64,000 nt of DNA from Trematomus loennbergii (lineage: Eukaryota; Chordata; Actinopteri; Perciformes; Nototheniidae), in contig JAAOOA010000173.1 in assembly GCA_012861695.1 (NCBI GenBank), positions 241,001 through 305,000 on the forward strand, read 5' to 3'. Positions 38,231-50,345 of this stretch are shown piece after piece. The translations under genes were made by a program, and so were the position numbers. Numbering within the stretch: position 1 is the stretch's first letter; the number at the start of each line of letters is the position of its first letter. The notes beneath the pieces were generated by a model, which was not told the origin of the DNA, did no database searches, and saw only the letters and a list, made by a program, of their open reading frames with translations.

Positions 38231-39348
38231 GAGACCCAACACCTCTGTGCCCGGGGGTCTTCTCATAATCTGTCGATTTGTTATACTTTTAAAAAGACGG
38301 GGATTTGTCGACGCGATCGACAGCAGAGTCAGTTTAGACGAGATCTGGTTTAGTGTGAAGATGAGAGATTAAACTCCGATGCTTCGGCTCATGTTGCGAG
38401 AAACTTAGCATCAGTTCATTCTCTCTCTCCCTCTCTTTCCCCCCTTCTCTCTGTCTCTCTCCAAACTTTTTGGCCTACTTTTTCGGCGCTTTGAAAAATT
38501 GTCTCTGGCGAGGGTTGGATGAACGTTGTCGGGGGGGGGGAGGTTGCTGGGCAGAGGAAGCGAGTGAAGGATTTTTCCCCTTTATCTTCCTGCCCAGACC
38601 TCCATCATCTGACTCTCCCTCCCTGTTTCTATCTCTTCCTCTCTCCTCCTATGTTGTGAGATTACTCATACACTCAAAAATTCTTGCATCCAGAATGAAA
38701 AAAACAACTCGTTTTTTATGTGACAGACGGCTCTGAAAATGTGATGAAACACAAACTGGCTCTTTGAAGCCGTTTCAGATCTCGTGGTGAATTTTCCAAC
38801 ACGAAAAAATGAGATTTTATTTTTCTCCTAAAGAGGATATTTAGGAGAGTAATGTAGAACATATCTAATTAAGTGTCCATTTCAAGGACAATTTCTTATT
38901 TAAACTACATTTATTCGGTGAAAAAGCCAATAGTTTGTGTGAAAGCAGGTCATGAATGCTAATTTACCCAAATTGAGGCTAATGCTAGAGGCTTCTGTTT
39001 AATTATACTCCAGCAACTCCAGCCAAACTCATAATGAGATTGTGTTAAACTCATTAGTCTGAAAAGCATTTTGTAAAAGGGAAACATAAACTACAATGCA
39101 ACAAAGCATAAAGCTAACCCAGTGTTGCTGTCTATGTGTTTCTTTAATAAGCATCCTATAGATTTACAGTAAAACGATATATCACTCTAATCTTATATCT
39201 ACAGTTTGCTTCATGGATCATTGGGATGCATGTCCGTCCATTCATTGTGAGGAGTGTTTGATAATGAAGACACACTAGAAAAAACATTTGACTAGACTCA
39301 CAAACTTCATTTCTGTTCCACTTTCTTATGACATGAATTAGTTTAACT
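38231..39348. other. Non-coding interval
   Basis: Contains CTCTCT low-complexity near 38419-38460 and a G run at 38530-38540. No gene recognised. Confidence 0.4.
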
Positions 39349-39352
39349 TAAA

Positions 39353-39800
39353 GGTCTCCTATTATACTGTTTTTCATCAATATTTACAGCTCTCAGATAT
39401 ATACAAAACATGTCTCTGAAGTGTTTGGCTCCAAACACCAAACAGATCATTGCAGCATCCCATAATCCCCTCTGTTTCAGCCCTGTTTTTAAAGTGCTGA
39501 TTCTCTGTCTGTAGCTTTAGATGCTAATGAGCTGCTGCTGACCACGCCCCCTGAGAGGTGATTGGTTAAAAAAAACACAATGGTGCTCTAGGAGGAGATT
39601 CAGTTGATAAGGTGGGGGGTGTTAGCTTTGTTGGTGATTGGCTAATGGTTACACAGGCCAAAAAAACATTATGACATCACAAAGTGGCCAAAATCTGAAC
39701 AGCTCATTTTCAGACAGGTTTTTATATAAATGGATCCGGACAAAAAGATTCCCTCTCTTTTTGTCCTGATCCATTTATATAAAAACCTGTCTGTTTCTCA
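39353..39800. mobile_element. TTAA-type MITE fragment, AGGTCTCCTATTATA end, with long hairpin
   Basis: The left end follows TTAA (39349-39352). The element resembles the AGTGGACCTATCATGC family at 40068 in outline (CAAACAGATCAT, GCCCTGTTTTT...GCTGATTCT shared with it). At 39713-39793 an inverted repeat of about 36 bp per arm pairs CAGACAGGTTTTTATATAAA with TTTATATAAAAACCTGTCTG around a TCCCTCT loop. The usual right end is not found, so it is truncated or decayed. Confidence 0.7.
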
Positions 39801-40067
39801 ACTAAAAGTCGTATATATGAGATAGTTTTATGCTGTAATGGGCATTGGATAAAACAATTGTGGTTCAATGGGGATATATTTTGTCCTTCAGGGTCTGAGG
39901 GTCATTTTGGCTAAACACTTTATTACAGACTCAGTATATAAGATGACGTTAAACCTCCAAAAAATGTAAACTTACACCCTTGCCAAACAATATGACATTA
40001 TGCCTTGACATAGCCACATTCATAGAGAAACTAACAATAATGCCTATGATGATGCACAAAAGGTTAA

Positions 40068-40556
40068 AGTGGACCTATCATGCTATATTATAATAATATA
40101 GTGTAGGACCATACCTATATAAGGCATATTTATATATATATTTTTTCAAAATACCAAACAGATCATGCATTTTAGCCATGCCTCATTTCGCTCAATTTGC
40201 ACTTTTTTTAGCCCTGTTTTTGCAAGGGCTGATTCTGTGAGAACAGCACCACCTACAGGCCTGGCATATGTACTACAGCGTCTCCAGCGCTTTCGAACGG
40301 CAATGGCCGTGGCTGTCTCCTCCTGATTGGTGGAGTTGGCCCAATAGCCGTAGCGCCACCGTCCTGACGTCAGGACAGTGTTCAAATCTGGATCAGTTTT
40401 TATCAGATCCGTTGCAGCCCCTTTTTAGAGATTTGGGTATGGAGGAAAATAGAGAGGGTTGTGTTTTCTGACACTTGGTGAGTTCCCTGGAACACCGGGG
40501 ACACATATTCATGTATAAAAGACGTACAAAAGTGCATTTTGCATGATAGGTCCCCT
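40068..40556. mobile_element. TTAA-flanked MITE, family C, copy 1 (489 bp)
   Basis: TTAA at 40064-40067 and 40557-40560. Ends AGTGGACCTATCATGC and, inverted, AGGGGACCTATCATGC. Interior includes GGCAATGGCCGTGGCTGTCT and CCGTCCTGACGTCAGGACAG, itself palindromic. The second copy at 49542-50030 has the same length. No transposase. Confidence 0.95.
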
Positions 40557-40876
40557 TTAAATATTGCGTAATATTTAATTGAAACGATGGGAATTGCCTT
40601 TCAACATTTGCACATTTACACAAAAGAATAACAAATACTTGTAGTATAATTGAGATGTGAAAATAAATAAATCTTACATCCTTTATTGCCCATATAAGTA
40701 TATTTGACTTAATTTTCTAAACTTTCTTTTCTTACTTCATTGGTTCCTGAGTCACAAAAGGAAGTTGGACTGTAAATCACAGAGCTTCCATTAACTGAAT
40801 ATGTGCTGAGTGGAAAACTTGACAGCTGGTGACCTGCACTCTCAGTACAGTGGACACGATGTACATATGTAGTCAT

Positions 40877-40898
40877 TGTGTGTGTGTGTGTGTGTGTG

Positions 40899-40941
<43 letters not shown>
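40877..40941. repeat. (GT)n microsatellite
   Basis: About 32 units, one GTTGTG slip near 40899. Confidence 0.97.
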
Positions 40942-40943
<2 letters not shown>

Positions 40944-41601
40944 GTTACAAAGGTCAGCTAGAGCCCATTAGCTGCAGCCTCAGCAGAGAGGAGGCAGACG
41001 TGTAAATCTTTGCCTCATTAGCTTCATGTTGTTAGACTAAGAGGAGAGCACGCTCCCCGCTCATGTTTCACAACACAGCAATGTCCAAACCTGCTGACAC
41101 GGCCGCCCCACATCAATTCACCAATTAATCAATCCATCAATAAGCAAGACAGGAAAAACCAAGCAGCCGTACAACATGCTGACCGTTAGAGAGCAGAGTG
41201 GACAAAACTAAACTGAACATCGATTCTACGTCCGAGAAACCCCACAATCATTCAGGGGAAATATTTCACTCCACAAAACGACTTAAATACACGTCCGTTT
41301 TGTTTTTTATTTAATTAAAGTGTAAGGGTAAAGCCATGATTCTAAGGTCACTAACCAACGCAGCTAACTATCCAATATTTGTGTTTTTGGGTAACAATTG
41401 TAAACATGCAGTATTTGCAATATGCAATTTATTTTATTATAATCACCAAAAGTTAATACCTGAACGAAATTCAGTCCCTGTTCCCATACGATTATTTTTG
41501 TGTGGACCTCTTTTATGTTGTGTCCTTCACGTTTTCCTCTTCCCTTATTGTTAACGTGTTTCACGGGAGAGGTAAGCTGCATGTTTTCGGACATGTCTGC
41601 A
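40942..41601. other. Non-coding interval
   Basis: No gene or repeat recognised. Confidence 0.4.
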
Positions 41602-41605
41602 TTAA

Positions 41606-41977
41606 CCCTCCTGTGTTCCTTGGCTCAAATTTGACCCGTTCCCAAATGTCTTCTGTCGGGATAAAGGTTTATTTGATGTTAATGACAGATACAAAATATG
41701 TTTGCTTGTAAACTACGTGTTTCCACACAAAAGGTATTATGAACACTCTCATTGGGTTTTGGATTGTATTCCAGTGTATAGCATCTGTGGTCTTCTGGGG
41801 TCAATTTAGTAACATCTTTCACCATTTTTGCCTGTTTTTAACTCAGAAATGAAGTTTGATTTTCAATAAGAAGAGTAAAAAAACAAAACTGTGGGTAATT
41901 ATTTATACTGTAAGCTTTATAAAGAGTCAAAACATGAGGACAAAAGTTGCACAGTTGACAGAAAGACAACACAAGGG
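41606..41977. mobile_element. piggyBac-like MITE (372 bp)
   Basis: TTAA at 41602-41605 and 41978-41981. Left end CCCTCCTGTGTTCC, right end inverted CCCTTGTGTTGTC; subterminal CTCAAATTTGACCCG as in the element at 25552. Ends are imperfect, so it is older. Confidence 0.85.
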
Positions 41978-41981
41978 TTAA

Positions 41982-43677
41982 GCTATGAACTTGTGTGTGT
42001 GCTGAAAAAAGCCGAAGTGTGAGGGCAGACAGAATAGTAACGACTGATTTGTTGTTCATCTATTGTCAGACTAACCGGAGATCGGCTCCAACGATATGCT
42101 GACTCTGGTTTTTTCCTTCCACAACTCAACACAGACATCGCTACTCGACACCAGTTACACTTGTTTTATATCTGCTTTATCAAATCCGTCACTACGACCC
42201 AGAAACACATTTGTATACACTGGATTTTAGCTTTCCAATGATATCCTTTCAAAGGTTGTTCTTTAAATATTCAGCAACATATATCACATGATGACTGTAA
42301 GGCCGTCAGAGTTTGCAGACATTGTTTTAGACAAAGTTATTTAAAGATGGGGCTACTAGGGCTAGGAATGGCATTTATTATCAATGTCGAGATTTTAACA
42401 AACGAGACTATATAGCAATTTAAAAGAATAGAAATCGATTAAAGATATTGAAAATAGTTGCAAGCATACCTTAAAAATAGAATAGAAAAAACATAAACAC
42501 ACAATATATACAGTAGAAAGGTAAAATCCTGCTTTAATTTGAATTATATAATAGCATAGAAGCAATATACTTTGCTGAATGCATGTCTCTAACTTGTCAC
42601 ATAATATCTTTCACAGTGTTTTATGAGTATTTATACTAAAAGTAAGGAATCTGAATACTGATAAAAGGTTGTGAAATATCTCTTTTTTACCAGAGGACAT
42701 GTTGACATGTGTCAGCAGGAGCTGTGGTAATAAGGCTCAGCCACATCTGATGTGCTTCGTCACTCTGCTCTGTTTCCTGTTGTGGTCGTTGTCACTCGCT
42801 GAGCAGACGACCGTTTTACTACAGGAAGTGAGACAGGAGTCAGTCAGTTTCTCTTTTCTCTTTCTTACACCACAGCGTGACAGAAAGCCGAGGAGGAATT
42901 GTCCGTTGGGTTTGTTTTTATTGTCTTGGGTCATGTGACGTCCTTCAGAGCTACTGTTCACTCACTTCTCCTTCTTCTTCTTCTTGAAAACTGAACTTGT
43001 ATGACAGCTCCTGATTCTTTCTTGACTTCTCGTTTGCAATATCTTTACTCTGTATAATTTGTTTTTAGGTTTTAAATGTTGCAGCCCAATTTAAATCTAA
43101 GTTTTACAGTAAGTGTTAAGAACTAAGGAAGCAGTTTACACACTAAGGGATGCATTTATTAATTACTTGTGCAACACAGCAGAGCAGATTTAAAAAAATG
43201 GATGGTAAGAAAAGAAGGAGCTCCCGCATACTTGCAATGAAATATGAAATAATAACTAATAGGACTGGTTGGGGAAACTCAGCCTTTAAGATAGTTTACA
43301 GTTGTCCAATTGTGCATTAATACTCCATTTATACTATTACTATTATTACTATTACGCCTATTATAATTGAGGCTCCACGTCTGTCTGGATCATGGATGTT
43401 TAAAGAGAACTGAAGGAGTATCAATTTGTGTGTTTAGGAACCAATAAGCAGAGCTATACATCTATTTTTGGGGGGTCACCTGATACCAGGCATTTTAAAT
43501 TCAAGTCATACTTGGATCCGAGTTCAGGTTCACAATCTTACCGCTTTGTCACCATTTTTAGGCTGCACATCAACCCCTATACTGTACATGGCAGAGGACG
43601 TAAATCATACGTATTGATCTATTGATCCAATAATCGAATGTCATAAATGCTGCTGTGACCTGAACCCTAACGTGTTC
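41982..43677. other. Non-coding interval
   Basis: No gene or repeat family recognised; a short (CTT)n at about 42970 and (ATTACTATT)n at 43333-43352. Confidence 0.4.
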
Positions 43678-43765
43678 AAGGTTCAAGGCTTTTATTGTCA
43701 TGTGTGCATAGCTACAGTGTAGTTATGACAATGAAAGTCTTAGGTCAACAGTGCAACACAATAAC
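43678..43765 (-). repeat. Retroelement 3' tail, TTTATTGTCATGTG type
   Basis: GTTCAAGGTTCAAGGCTTTT then ATTGTCATGTGTGCATAGCT and TTATGACAATGAAAGTCTTA; matches 22018-22125 and 56610-56705. Confidence 0.6.
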
Positions 43766-44236
43766 ACAGATAAAATAGTGCAAGTAAATAAAATAAAATT
43801 GAATATAATAGAAATAGTGCAGAGTAGTCTATATACAAGTAATTGGAATATTGATATATATATAAGTTGCAAACAGATGGATGTTCTTTCAAAAGTTCAG
43901 GTGTTTAACAGTCGTATGGCCTGTGACATGTGTACAATCTACTGTGTCATAATGGTGGATGATTGAACCCTGTGATGTTGCATGTTTGAAAAGAAGTGTG
44001 TGTGTAGTTAGTGAATCCTCTGCAGACCCAGTCTCACGGTCTGAGGTCTGACAGACGTGCAGCTGCTGGACGGATTAGCTTCAGCGGCATCGTTGCTCCG
44101 TGTGATCCTCCATAAACCGTCAGGATTACCTGCAGGAGGTCAGGGTGTCACCTCCCAGTGCCAATGGGTGAACATGTAAATGTAAACATGAGTCAGAGGT
44201 CGCCGGCGGCCAAAGGGTGATCATCTCTCTCTGACC
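43766..44236. other. Non-coding interval
   Basis: AT-rich at first, then G+C-richer near 44030-44220. No gene recognised. Confidence 0.4.
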
Positions 44237-45555
44237 TCAGTTAGCTTTATTGGCAGTCACAAAAATATGTTGTTGACAAAGCAAGAGATGAACATACGGT
44301 CAAAGTCAACTTTATTGTCAATCTTCCAGTTTGTGTGTACAGACAGAGAGATCGAAATACCGTTTCCCACAATCCCGAAAACAAAATACAAAAATATATA
44401 AAGAATATGTATACAAATGTTTATAAAACGGACAAGTCAAATCAAGCAATCTGATTGGTTCTTAGCCGTGGTATACTGAGCGTATACCATGGGTAGAATT
44501 GTAAGTTACTTTTCACAACAAGTCAGTATCCCTCCGCGTCCGAGATAAACAGTATACAGTTGGGCTGAAAAGCAAGTGGAACAAGAAAGCAGCAGAGAAG
44601 TAACGGGGCAGAAACCCTCCTTTTTTCGCAGCGGTCCAGACATAGACATCAAACGGCAAAAACATATTCAGTGTGCAGTTCCTTTGGCATTAGGGCAGGG
44701 ATATCTAGATACTTTCCAAGGTTTGACATAATGAATTGTGCTACTTTTAAAGCAAGCAACAATGTTTTCAAATCTGTAATCAAAAAGGTCCGCAAAAACG
44801 CTATCGACCAATCAGATTGCTTGATTTGACTTGTCCGTTTTATAAATATATTTACATTTCTTCCGTTACGAAACTAACTAACAAAGCATAAGATGGAAAC
44901 ATTTAAGGTTAACTTCGACCTCCGGGGCACCTAAACGACGACATGCAGAGCTACGTGAAGAGCAGGTAGACTAACTGGAAAAGTACCAACATTCAAAAGC
45001 TTTCTGATGCGGGTCTTGAAACAAAGCAGAGAAATGATGACCGTTAGTGGCCACAGGTGCGAAAGCTCTCTCCAGAGCTACTGGAAGCCAAATCTCGGGG
45101 ACCGGAGAAAGTGGAGCAATATTCTCGCCACGCCAAGCAACAGCCTAGAACAGGCTGTCGGGCCGAACCACGCCCCTTAACTGTGATATAATGGCCATAT
45201 ACCACGGCCTGTCGTGAGCTATTGCTTAAGTATATACCTATATTTACACAATCAACAGACACATTTGTACATATGCACACATTAAGACATACATACTGTA
45301 ATGGCACAACAATCAATAATACTGTATTTACACAACAAAACACAAATATCAAAAACAAAACACTTTGTACGATTTAACACAGTACCTTAATACTCTCTTA
45401 TACACCCTCTCTTGACTCAATTAGCTTTATTGGCATTGACAAAAACATGTTGTTGACAAAGCAAAATATGAACATACTGTATTCACACAACAAAACACAC
45501 ATATCAAAAACAAAACACTACTGTTTGTACAATTTAACACAGTACCTTAATACTT
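44237..45555. repeat. Cluster of nested retroelement tails
   Basis: TTAGCTTTATTGGCAGTCAC at 44241 is cut at about 44297 by TCAAAGTCAACTTTATTGTC, a second tail type; the first type's body (AACATACTGTA, ACACAACAAAACACA, GTACCTTAATACT) appears at 45290-45405 and again in a second copy at 45412-45555 that starts TTAGCTTTATTGGCATTGAC. So a two-copy repeat was interrupted by another retroelement, which was interrupted by the hAT MITE at 44428-44838. Exact borders on the right are unclear. Confidence 0.6.
44428..44838. mobile_element. hAT-like MITE (411 bp), target duplication TTTATAAA
   Basis: Ends ACGGACAAGTCAAATCAAGC on the left and GCTTGATTTGACTTGTCCGT on the right, inverted for about 32 bp. 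Flanked on both sides by TTTATAAA (44420-44427 and 44839-44846). As this 8-mer is its own reverse complement it could alternatively be the outer part of the inverted repeat. No coding capacity. Confidence 0.8.
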
Positions 45556-46212
45556 CCTTTCTTTGGGGGATCTTGTAAACGTTGTGAGTACCAATGACCC
45601 CAGGTTACATCTCTGGTAATGTATGCAGGGGCAACAAATATATGTATTTTATCAATGTTTTAATAAACACACTCAGGTTCAAGGTATTTATTTGTACCCC
45701 TAGGTTTATAGAAAAAAGACCAGATCCATTGTGACACATTTTAAAACAACACAGACAATCGACAACTAAATCAAACCAGAAAAATACATAATTGATTTAA
45801 TAAAATAATTCAAACAAAACAAACGCTGGTGACCCCTTTTGCACACAGCTTCACAATTTGCTTCAAAGTTCAATTTTAATAATAGATCCAGAATATTTGT
45901 AAGGCTGCAAAAATCTCACTTTTTGTTCAGATCTACAGGACGTAACATCATGCCAATATTACATTTTTAATTTGAGAGCACATCCATGTGTCCGTTATGT
46001 ATGACTGTAAACGGCACATCTCTGAGATAAGAATAACCGCCAAGGCTGTCAATCATATTTGTTTCACTCTCTTCTCGTCACTCAGAGGAAGTGAGAGTCG
46101 TAGTAAAGAAGTGAGAGTGTTTCTGAGGTGAGACGATGACTACAGATCACGTTTGACGGTTGGAGGATTTTCCCGCTTAGGGTCTCTCTGAGTGAAGTGT
46201 TTGTGTTTTTTT
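45556..46212. other. Non-coding interval
   Basis: No gene or repeat recognised. Confidence 0.4.
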
Positions 46213-46469
46213 CTGCAGACGACAGTGTGGTGGTTACACACTCTCTGCTGCATCCTGTGCACTCAAACCACAGAGGACTTACACAACAACAACTGCAGGA
46301 AAGCATCCAAACAAACATGCAAGAGGAAGTTGAACATGAACCTGTACTGACTTTAACTCTTTCTCTTATGGTGCCAAAAAAAATGATATTAAGCAACCAG
46401 TCATGCCAACATTAATTACACTGTATTCTGAGTTTTTCAATTTGAACTGGATTGTAATATTTTATTTTA

Positions 46470-46700
46470 ACTGTACAATGTATTATTTTACTGACCTGTA
46501 CTTAAATCATGTTTTATAATTGCTTGTGTGATAGAGATTATGCAATGTTTGTAGTGTTTGTTGATTGTTATGTACCTGCCTGAGGACTGCAGATGGAAAT
46601 GAGCTATTAGCTATAATCTGGCATAATTCATATTTCTCTCTTCTGTGATTAATGTATTTGTATGCATGGTCCTTGTTGAAATAAATACATAATAATAATG
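46470..46700 (+). repeat. LINE-type 3' UTR tail
   Basis: GTTATGTACCTGCCTGAGGA and CTGCAGATGGAAATGAGCTA, then TGGTCCTTGTTGAAATAAAT ending in repeats of ATAAT. The order 'GGACTGCAGATG-x-AAAT-x-AGC ... AATAAAT' is a recurrent 3' end of fish non-LTR retrotransposons (from memory). No RT sequence is attached. Confidence 0.6.
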
Positions 46701-47385
46701 AATATTAAAGACTCAGGGTGTCGTAAATTCAGAATGTTTTCCTGGCAACAACAAATGGAAAGAACAGGAATAAAGAGTTTGACATGATAGACCGTGTTTG
46801 ATAATAACAAATAAGATGATAAGAGGAGACACCGTCCTGTTGTAAATCCTGCTGGTGTCATCTAGAGGCATAACGTTTAATAAAGTGTTGGACAACAAAC
46901 AACAAAGTCAAGCTAAATATGCAAATGTTGTCCTAAGTGAAAGTTAGGAGGGCTTTGAAATCTAAAGTGTTTATCCTCTGGAGAGCAGGAATGGGTTCAG
47001 AGATTTGTATTTGCTTGTTTGGCAATGTTTGGATAAGATTAGTTCAAAAAAAAATCAGTGTTTCTTTAACGCAGTTCAGCGGACAACAGACATCGAGGGG
47101 CTGCCGGCCGCTAATGTTTGCTCAGCTCCTTCTCCTGATCATTTAAGATTGTATACAGGATGTTTTAACCTAGAGACAAATGATCAGCAATTCACTCGCA
47201 AGAACGTGTGTTTTGAAAGAGTGGCTAAAAATTATTAATTTGTTTTACAGGTTCTGGGAGACAACCACAAAGTAATGTTTGTGCCATTAAAAGGGACTGC
47301 ATGAAAAGAACCAACAAATTGATTAATAACACATTTTCTTTATGTCTTAAAACTGATTCGTGACATTTCTAGCTGATTTGCCTCC
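46701..47385. other. Non-coding interval
   Basis: No gene or repeat recognised. Confidence 0.4.
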
Positions 47386-47830
47386 ATTGGACTCCTTTGT
47401 TTACTTCCAGAACATAGTGACATCACTATATAACACTCCCCTTGCATTGGCTAGTGCTCCAACACATTGTACGTGATAGGCTAAGGGGGGGACATCTCTA
47501 AGCAGTTAAGCAATCACAACAGAGCCGGGCCAGCTAACCAATCAGAGCAGACTGGGCTCTGGTTTCAAACAGAGGGTGAAAAGAGGTGCTGCAGCACAGG
47601 CAGTATGAGAACAATAAAGAGCTTTTTGAACATTAAAGCATGGAGACATGTCCCAGTAGAGACACTACATACTGATATACACCTGAACATCAGCAGGAGA
47701 GGACTCTTTAAAGTAGAGACACTACATACTGATATACACCTGAACATCAGCAGGAGAGGACTCTTTAAAGTAGAGACACTACATACTGATATGAACCTGA
47801 AAATGAGCAGAATAGGGCCCCTAAAAGACA
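47386..47830 (+). repeat. Dispersed repeat D, fullest copy, with 57-bp tandem triplication
   Basis: CATTGGACTCCTTTGTTTAC, GCTCCAACACATTGTACG, CCAATCAGAGCAGACTGG, AAAGAGCTTTTTGAACATTA and AAGCATGGAGACATGTC in order. From about 47655 a 57-bp unit (GTAGAGACACTACATACTGA ... GGACTCTTTAAA) is repeated nearly 3 times, the first two copies identical and the third diverged. Confidence 0.85.
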
Positions 47831-49537
47831 ACTTCTACCCCTATACTGCTATGATCTGTGTGCTGTAAACATGTGGATATAGAGACAGAAAACCCCAAAC
47901 ATTTTCACAGTTCCACATTGTGTCAAATGTTTTATTTACTCTCGTCCAGCGCACATACAGTACCACTTACATGTCAGATGAAGTCATCTCTGAGTTTCCA
48001 AGCGTTCTCTCGTGGCTCTGTGAACGTTCAGAGCGTCTGCCCGCTGCTGAGAGTTCCCTCACCTCGGTGTTTGTCCTCTGTGACCTCGATCAGATGGTGA
48101 TGAAGACGTCTGTGGTCAGATCGGCTCCAGAGAGGAGAGGAGGAACAACCTGATCTCTCTCCTGCGGCTCCAGAGCCTCACTGCCGGCCAGAGAGCGCCT
48201 GATGTGGGATGGAGAGGGGGGTTGTGGGTAATCCTATAGCCAAACTGAGAGATCCGGATCACCATCACAGCGTGTGTACTGTATGATGCTGGTGTTCATC
48301 TCAGTTATTCTAATATAATTGCACAATGTGAAAGTGTAAAAGTATTCGAGTTCATTGGTGATGGGGGAAGTATTCATGTGCTGCACATCTACTTTAATAC
48401 CACACTGTAAAAATACTCTGTTACAAGTAAAGGTCCTTGACAATGTGACCTAAGTTAAAGAACATAATTATGTATAAGAATGTCCCCCTGTGATGTGTAT
48501 ACTATAAACTGTGATGTAGAGGGGTAATGAGACCCGGAGAGACTTAGCATTTTACCACTTCTGGTTCCCTCGTCATGAACTCAACGTTTTATTTAACGTG
48601 TGTGGTGAAATAAGCTCCAGGTTAACACGAGCTGAACAGATTTTGCACACAAAAAATAGCAGACCTTTAAATATATTTACATGTATGTGTGCCAGTTTCC
48701 CTATCATGTTAAAAGATGAGGATAAAAACAAATCCCTGTTCATGGCTTTACTCCCTCGTCCTCTCCTCCCTCTCACGTTCACAGACAGCTGCTGCAGAGC
48801 TCTATCTTCTGATCCTTGTTAAGATCTGACAGAGTCACCGTGCTCCCGCCACAACAAAGCTGGAGGCCGTCGCTCTGACTCACTCGTCTGCACCCCCCTC
48901 TCCATAATGACGGCAACGCTCCGTCACCCGAGGCTAATACCTGCCGCCTGATAGCTTCATCTACTCTGCACAAGGAGTGATTTCCTTCTTTGACCTCACT
49001 AATCCCTGTTAGGACATGCCTCAGCTTTCTCGTGAGCCCCATTCGGATGGGATTAGTGTTACAGCGAGGAGGCGGGGAACTGTAATCGTCACCGGAGCAC
49101 GTCTGTAATGTTGGTTTGGTGTCAATCGGACATGCTAATAGATTTTACAGACGGTGCTGGCAGTAAAAGTCCAGCCTGTTTTTACCTCCTGTGGAACAAA
49201 AAGCTGGAGGAAAATGATTCCAGTCCGCAGAGCATTGTGTCAGTAGCAGGAAAGACGGTCATGACGTGAAACTCAATTTGTTACTTAATGTCTCACATTG
49301 AGAGAATGGCAATCTTTAGCAGGTTTATTCAATATAATCTTCACCATTTTTGATTAGCGTTTTAGCATGCTAACATTTGCTAATTAGAGGTACAAGGTAC
49401 AGGTGAGGTTGAAGGTATTTCATGCTGCATGAATTTGGTATATAATCAATTTATTGGACACATTCAAATGTCTATAGGAATAGAAGAAAATGATCACCAA
49501 AGTTTTTACAATTCATCCTGACAGGAACATCACTGTC
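47831..49537. other. Non-coding interval
   Basis: No gene recognised. The stretch at about 48780-49190 is G+C-richer and complex, a candidate regulatory element. Confidence 0.4.
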
Positions 49538-49541
49538 TTAA

Positions 49542-50030
49542 AGTGGACCTATCATGCTATATTTGAATAATATAGTGTAGGACCATACCTATATAAGGCA
49601 TATTTATACTTTTTTTTTTTCAAAATACCAAACAGATCATGCATTTTAGCCATGCCTCATTTCGCTCAATTTGAATTTTTTTAGCTCTGTTTTTGCAAGG
49701 ACTGATTCAGTGAGAACACCACCACCTACAGGCCTGGCATATGTACTACAGCGTCTCCAGGGCTTTCGAACGGCAATGGCCGTGGCTGTCTCCTCCTGAT
49801 TGGTGGAGTTGGCCCAATAGCCGTAGTGCCACCGTCCTGACGTCAGGACAGTGTTCAAATCTGGATCAGTTTTTATCAGATCCGTTGCAGCCCCTTTTTT
49901 AGAGATTTGGGTATGGAGGAAAATAGAGAGGGTTGTGTTTTCTGACACTTGGTGAGTTCCCTGGAACACCGGGGACACATATTCATGTATAAAAGACGTA
50001 CAAAAGTGCATTTTGCATGATAGGTCCCCT
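49542..50030. mobile_element. TTAA-flanked MITE, family C, copy 2 (489 bp)
   Basis: TTAA at 49538-49541 and 50031-50034. Same ends, same orientation and same length as 40068-40556, with scattered substitutions and a different T/AT-rich stretch near 49609. Similarity indicates recent activity of the family. Confidence 0.95.
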
Positions 50031-50264
50031 TTAACTTCATTTCATCAAAATCAACAGGGCTGTTGTTCAGATACTCGACTAAAAAACGAAAATGTAAACA
50101 TCATGCGGCGCTAGAGGAAAGGTCAGAAGGCTCCATCTTCTGGGGAACATGAATGTCTTCACAAGATTAAATCCCAATCCAAATCCAAATAGTTGTTTTC
50201 AGTAAGACCAAAGTCATGTTTTACAACTTGATTTTGGGCAAACGTTGTAGTTGATTAGCCTTGG

Positions 50265-50345
50265 ACTCAAAGTCAAACTTTATTGTCTGTGTTTTCTACA
50301 AACAGGGAGATCAAAATGCAATTTCTCGCTGTCCAAAAAGACAAG
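50265..50345 (-). repeat. Retroelement 3' tail with TTTGAC-type end
   Basis: GACTCAAAGTCAAACTTTAT TGTC then GGGAGATCAAAATGCAATTT; parallels 32818 and 44298. Confidence 0.55.

Noticed and set aside
40146..50011. Two similar minus-strand frames (40146-40385 and 49646-50011) that looked like paralogous small proteins
   Set aside because: They lie wholly within the two copies of the 489-bp MITE and the second is extended by a single frame-changing difference.
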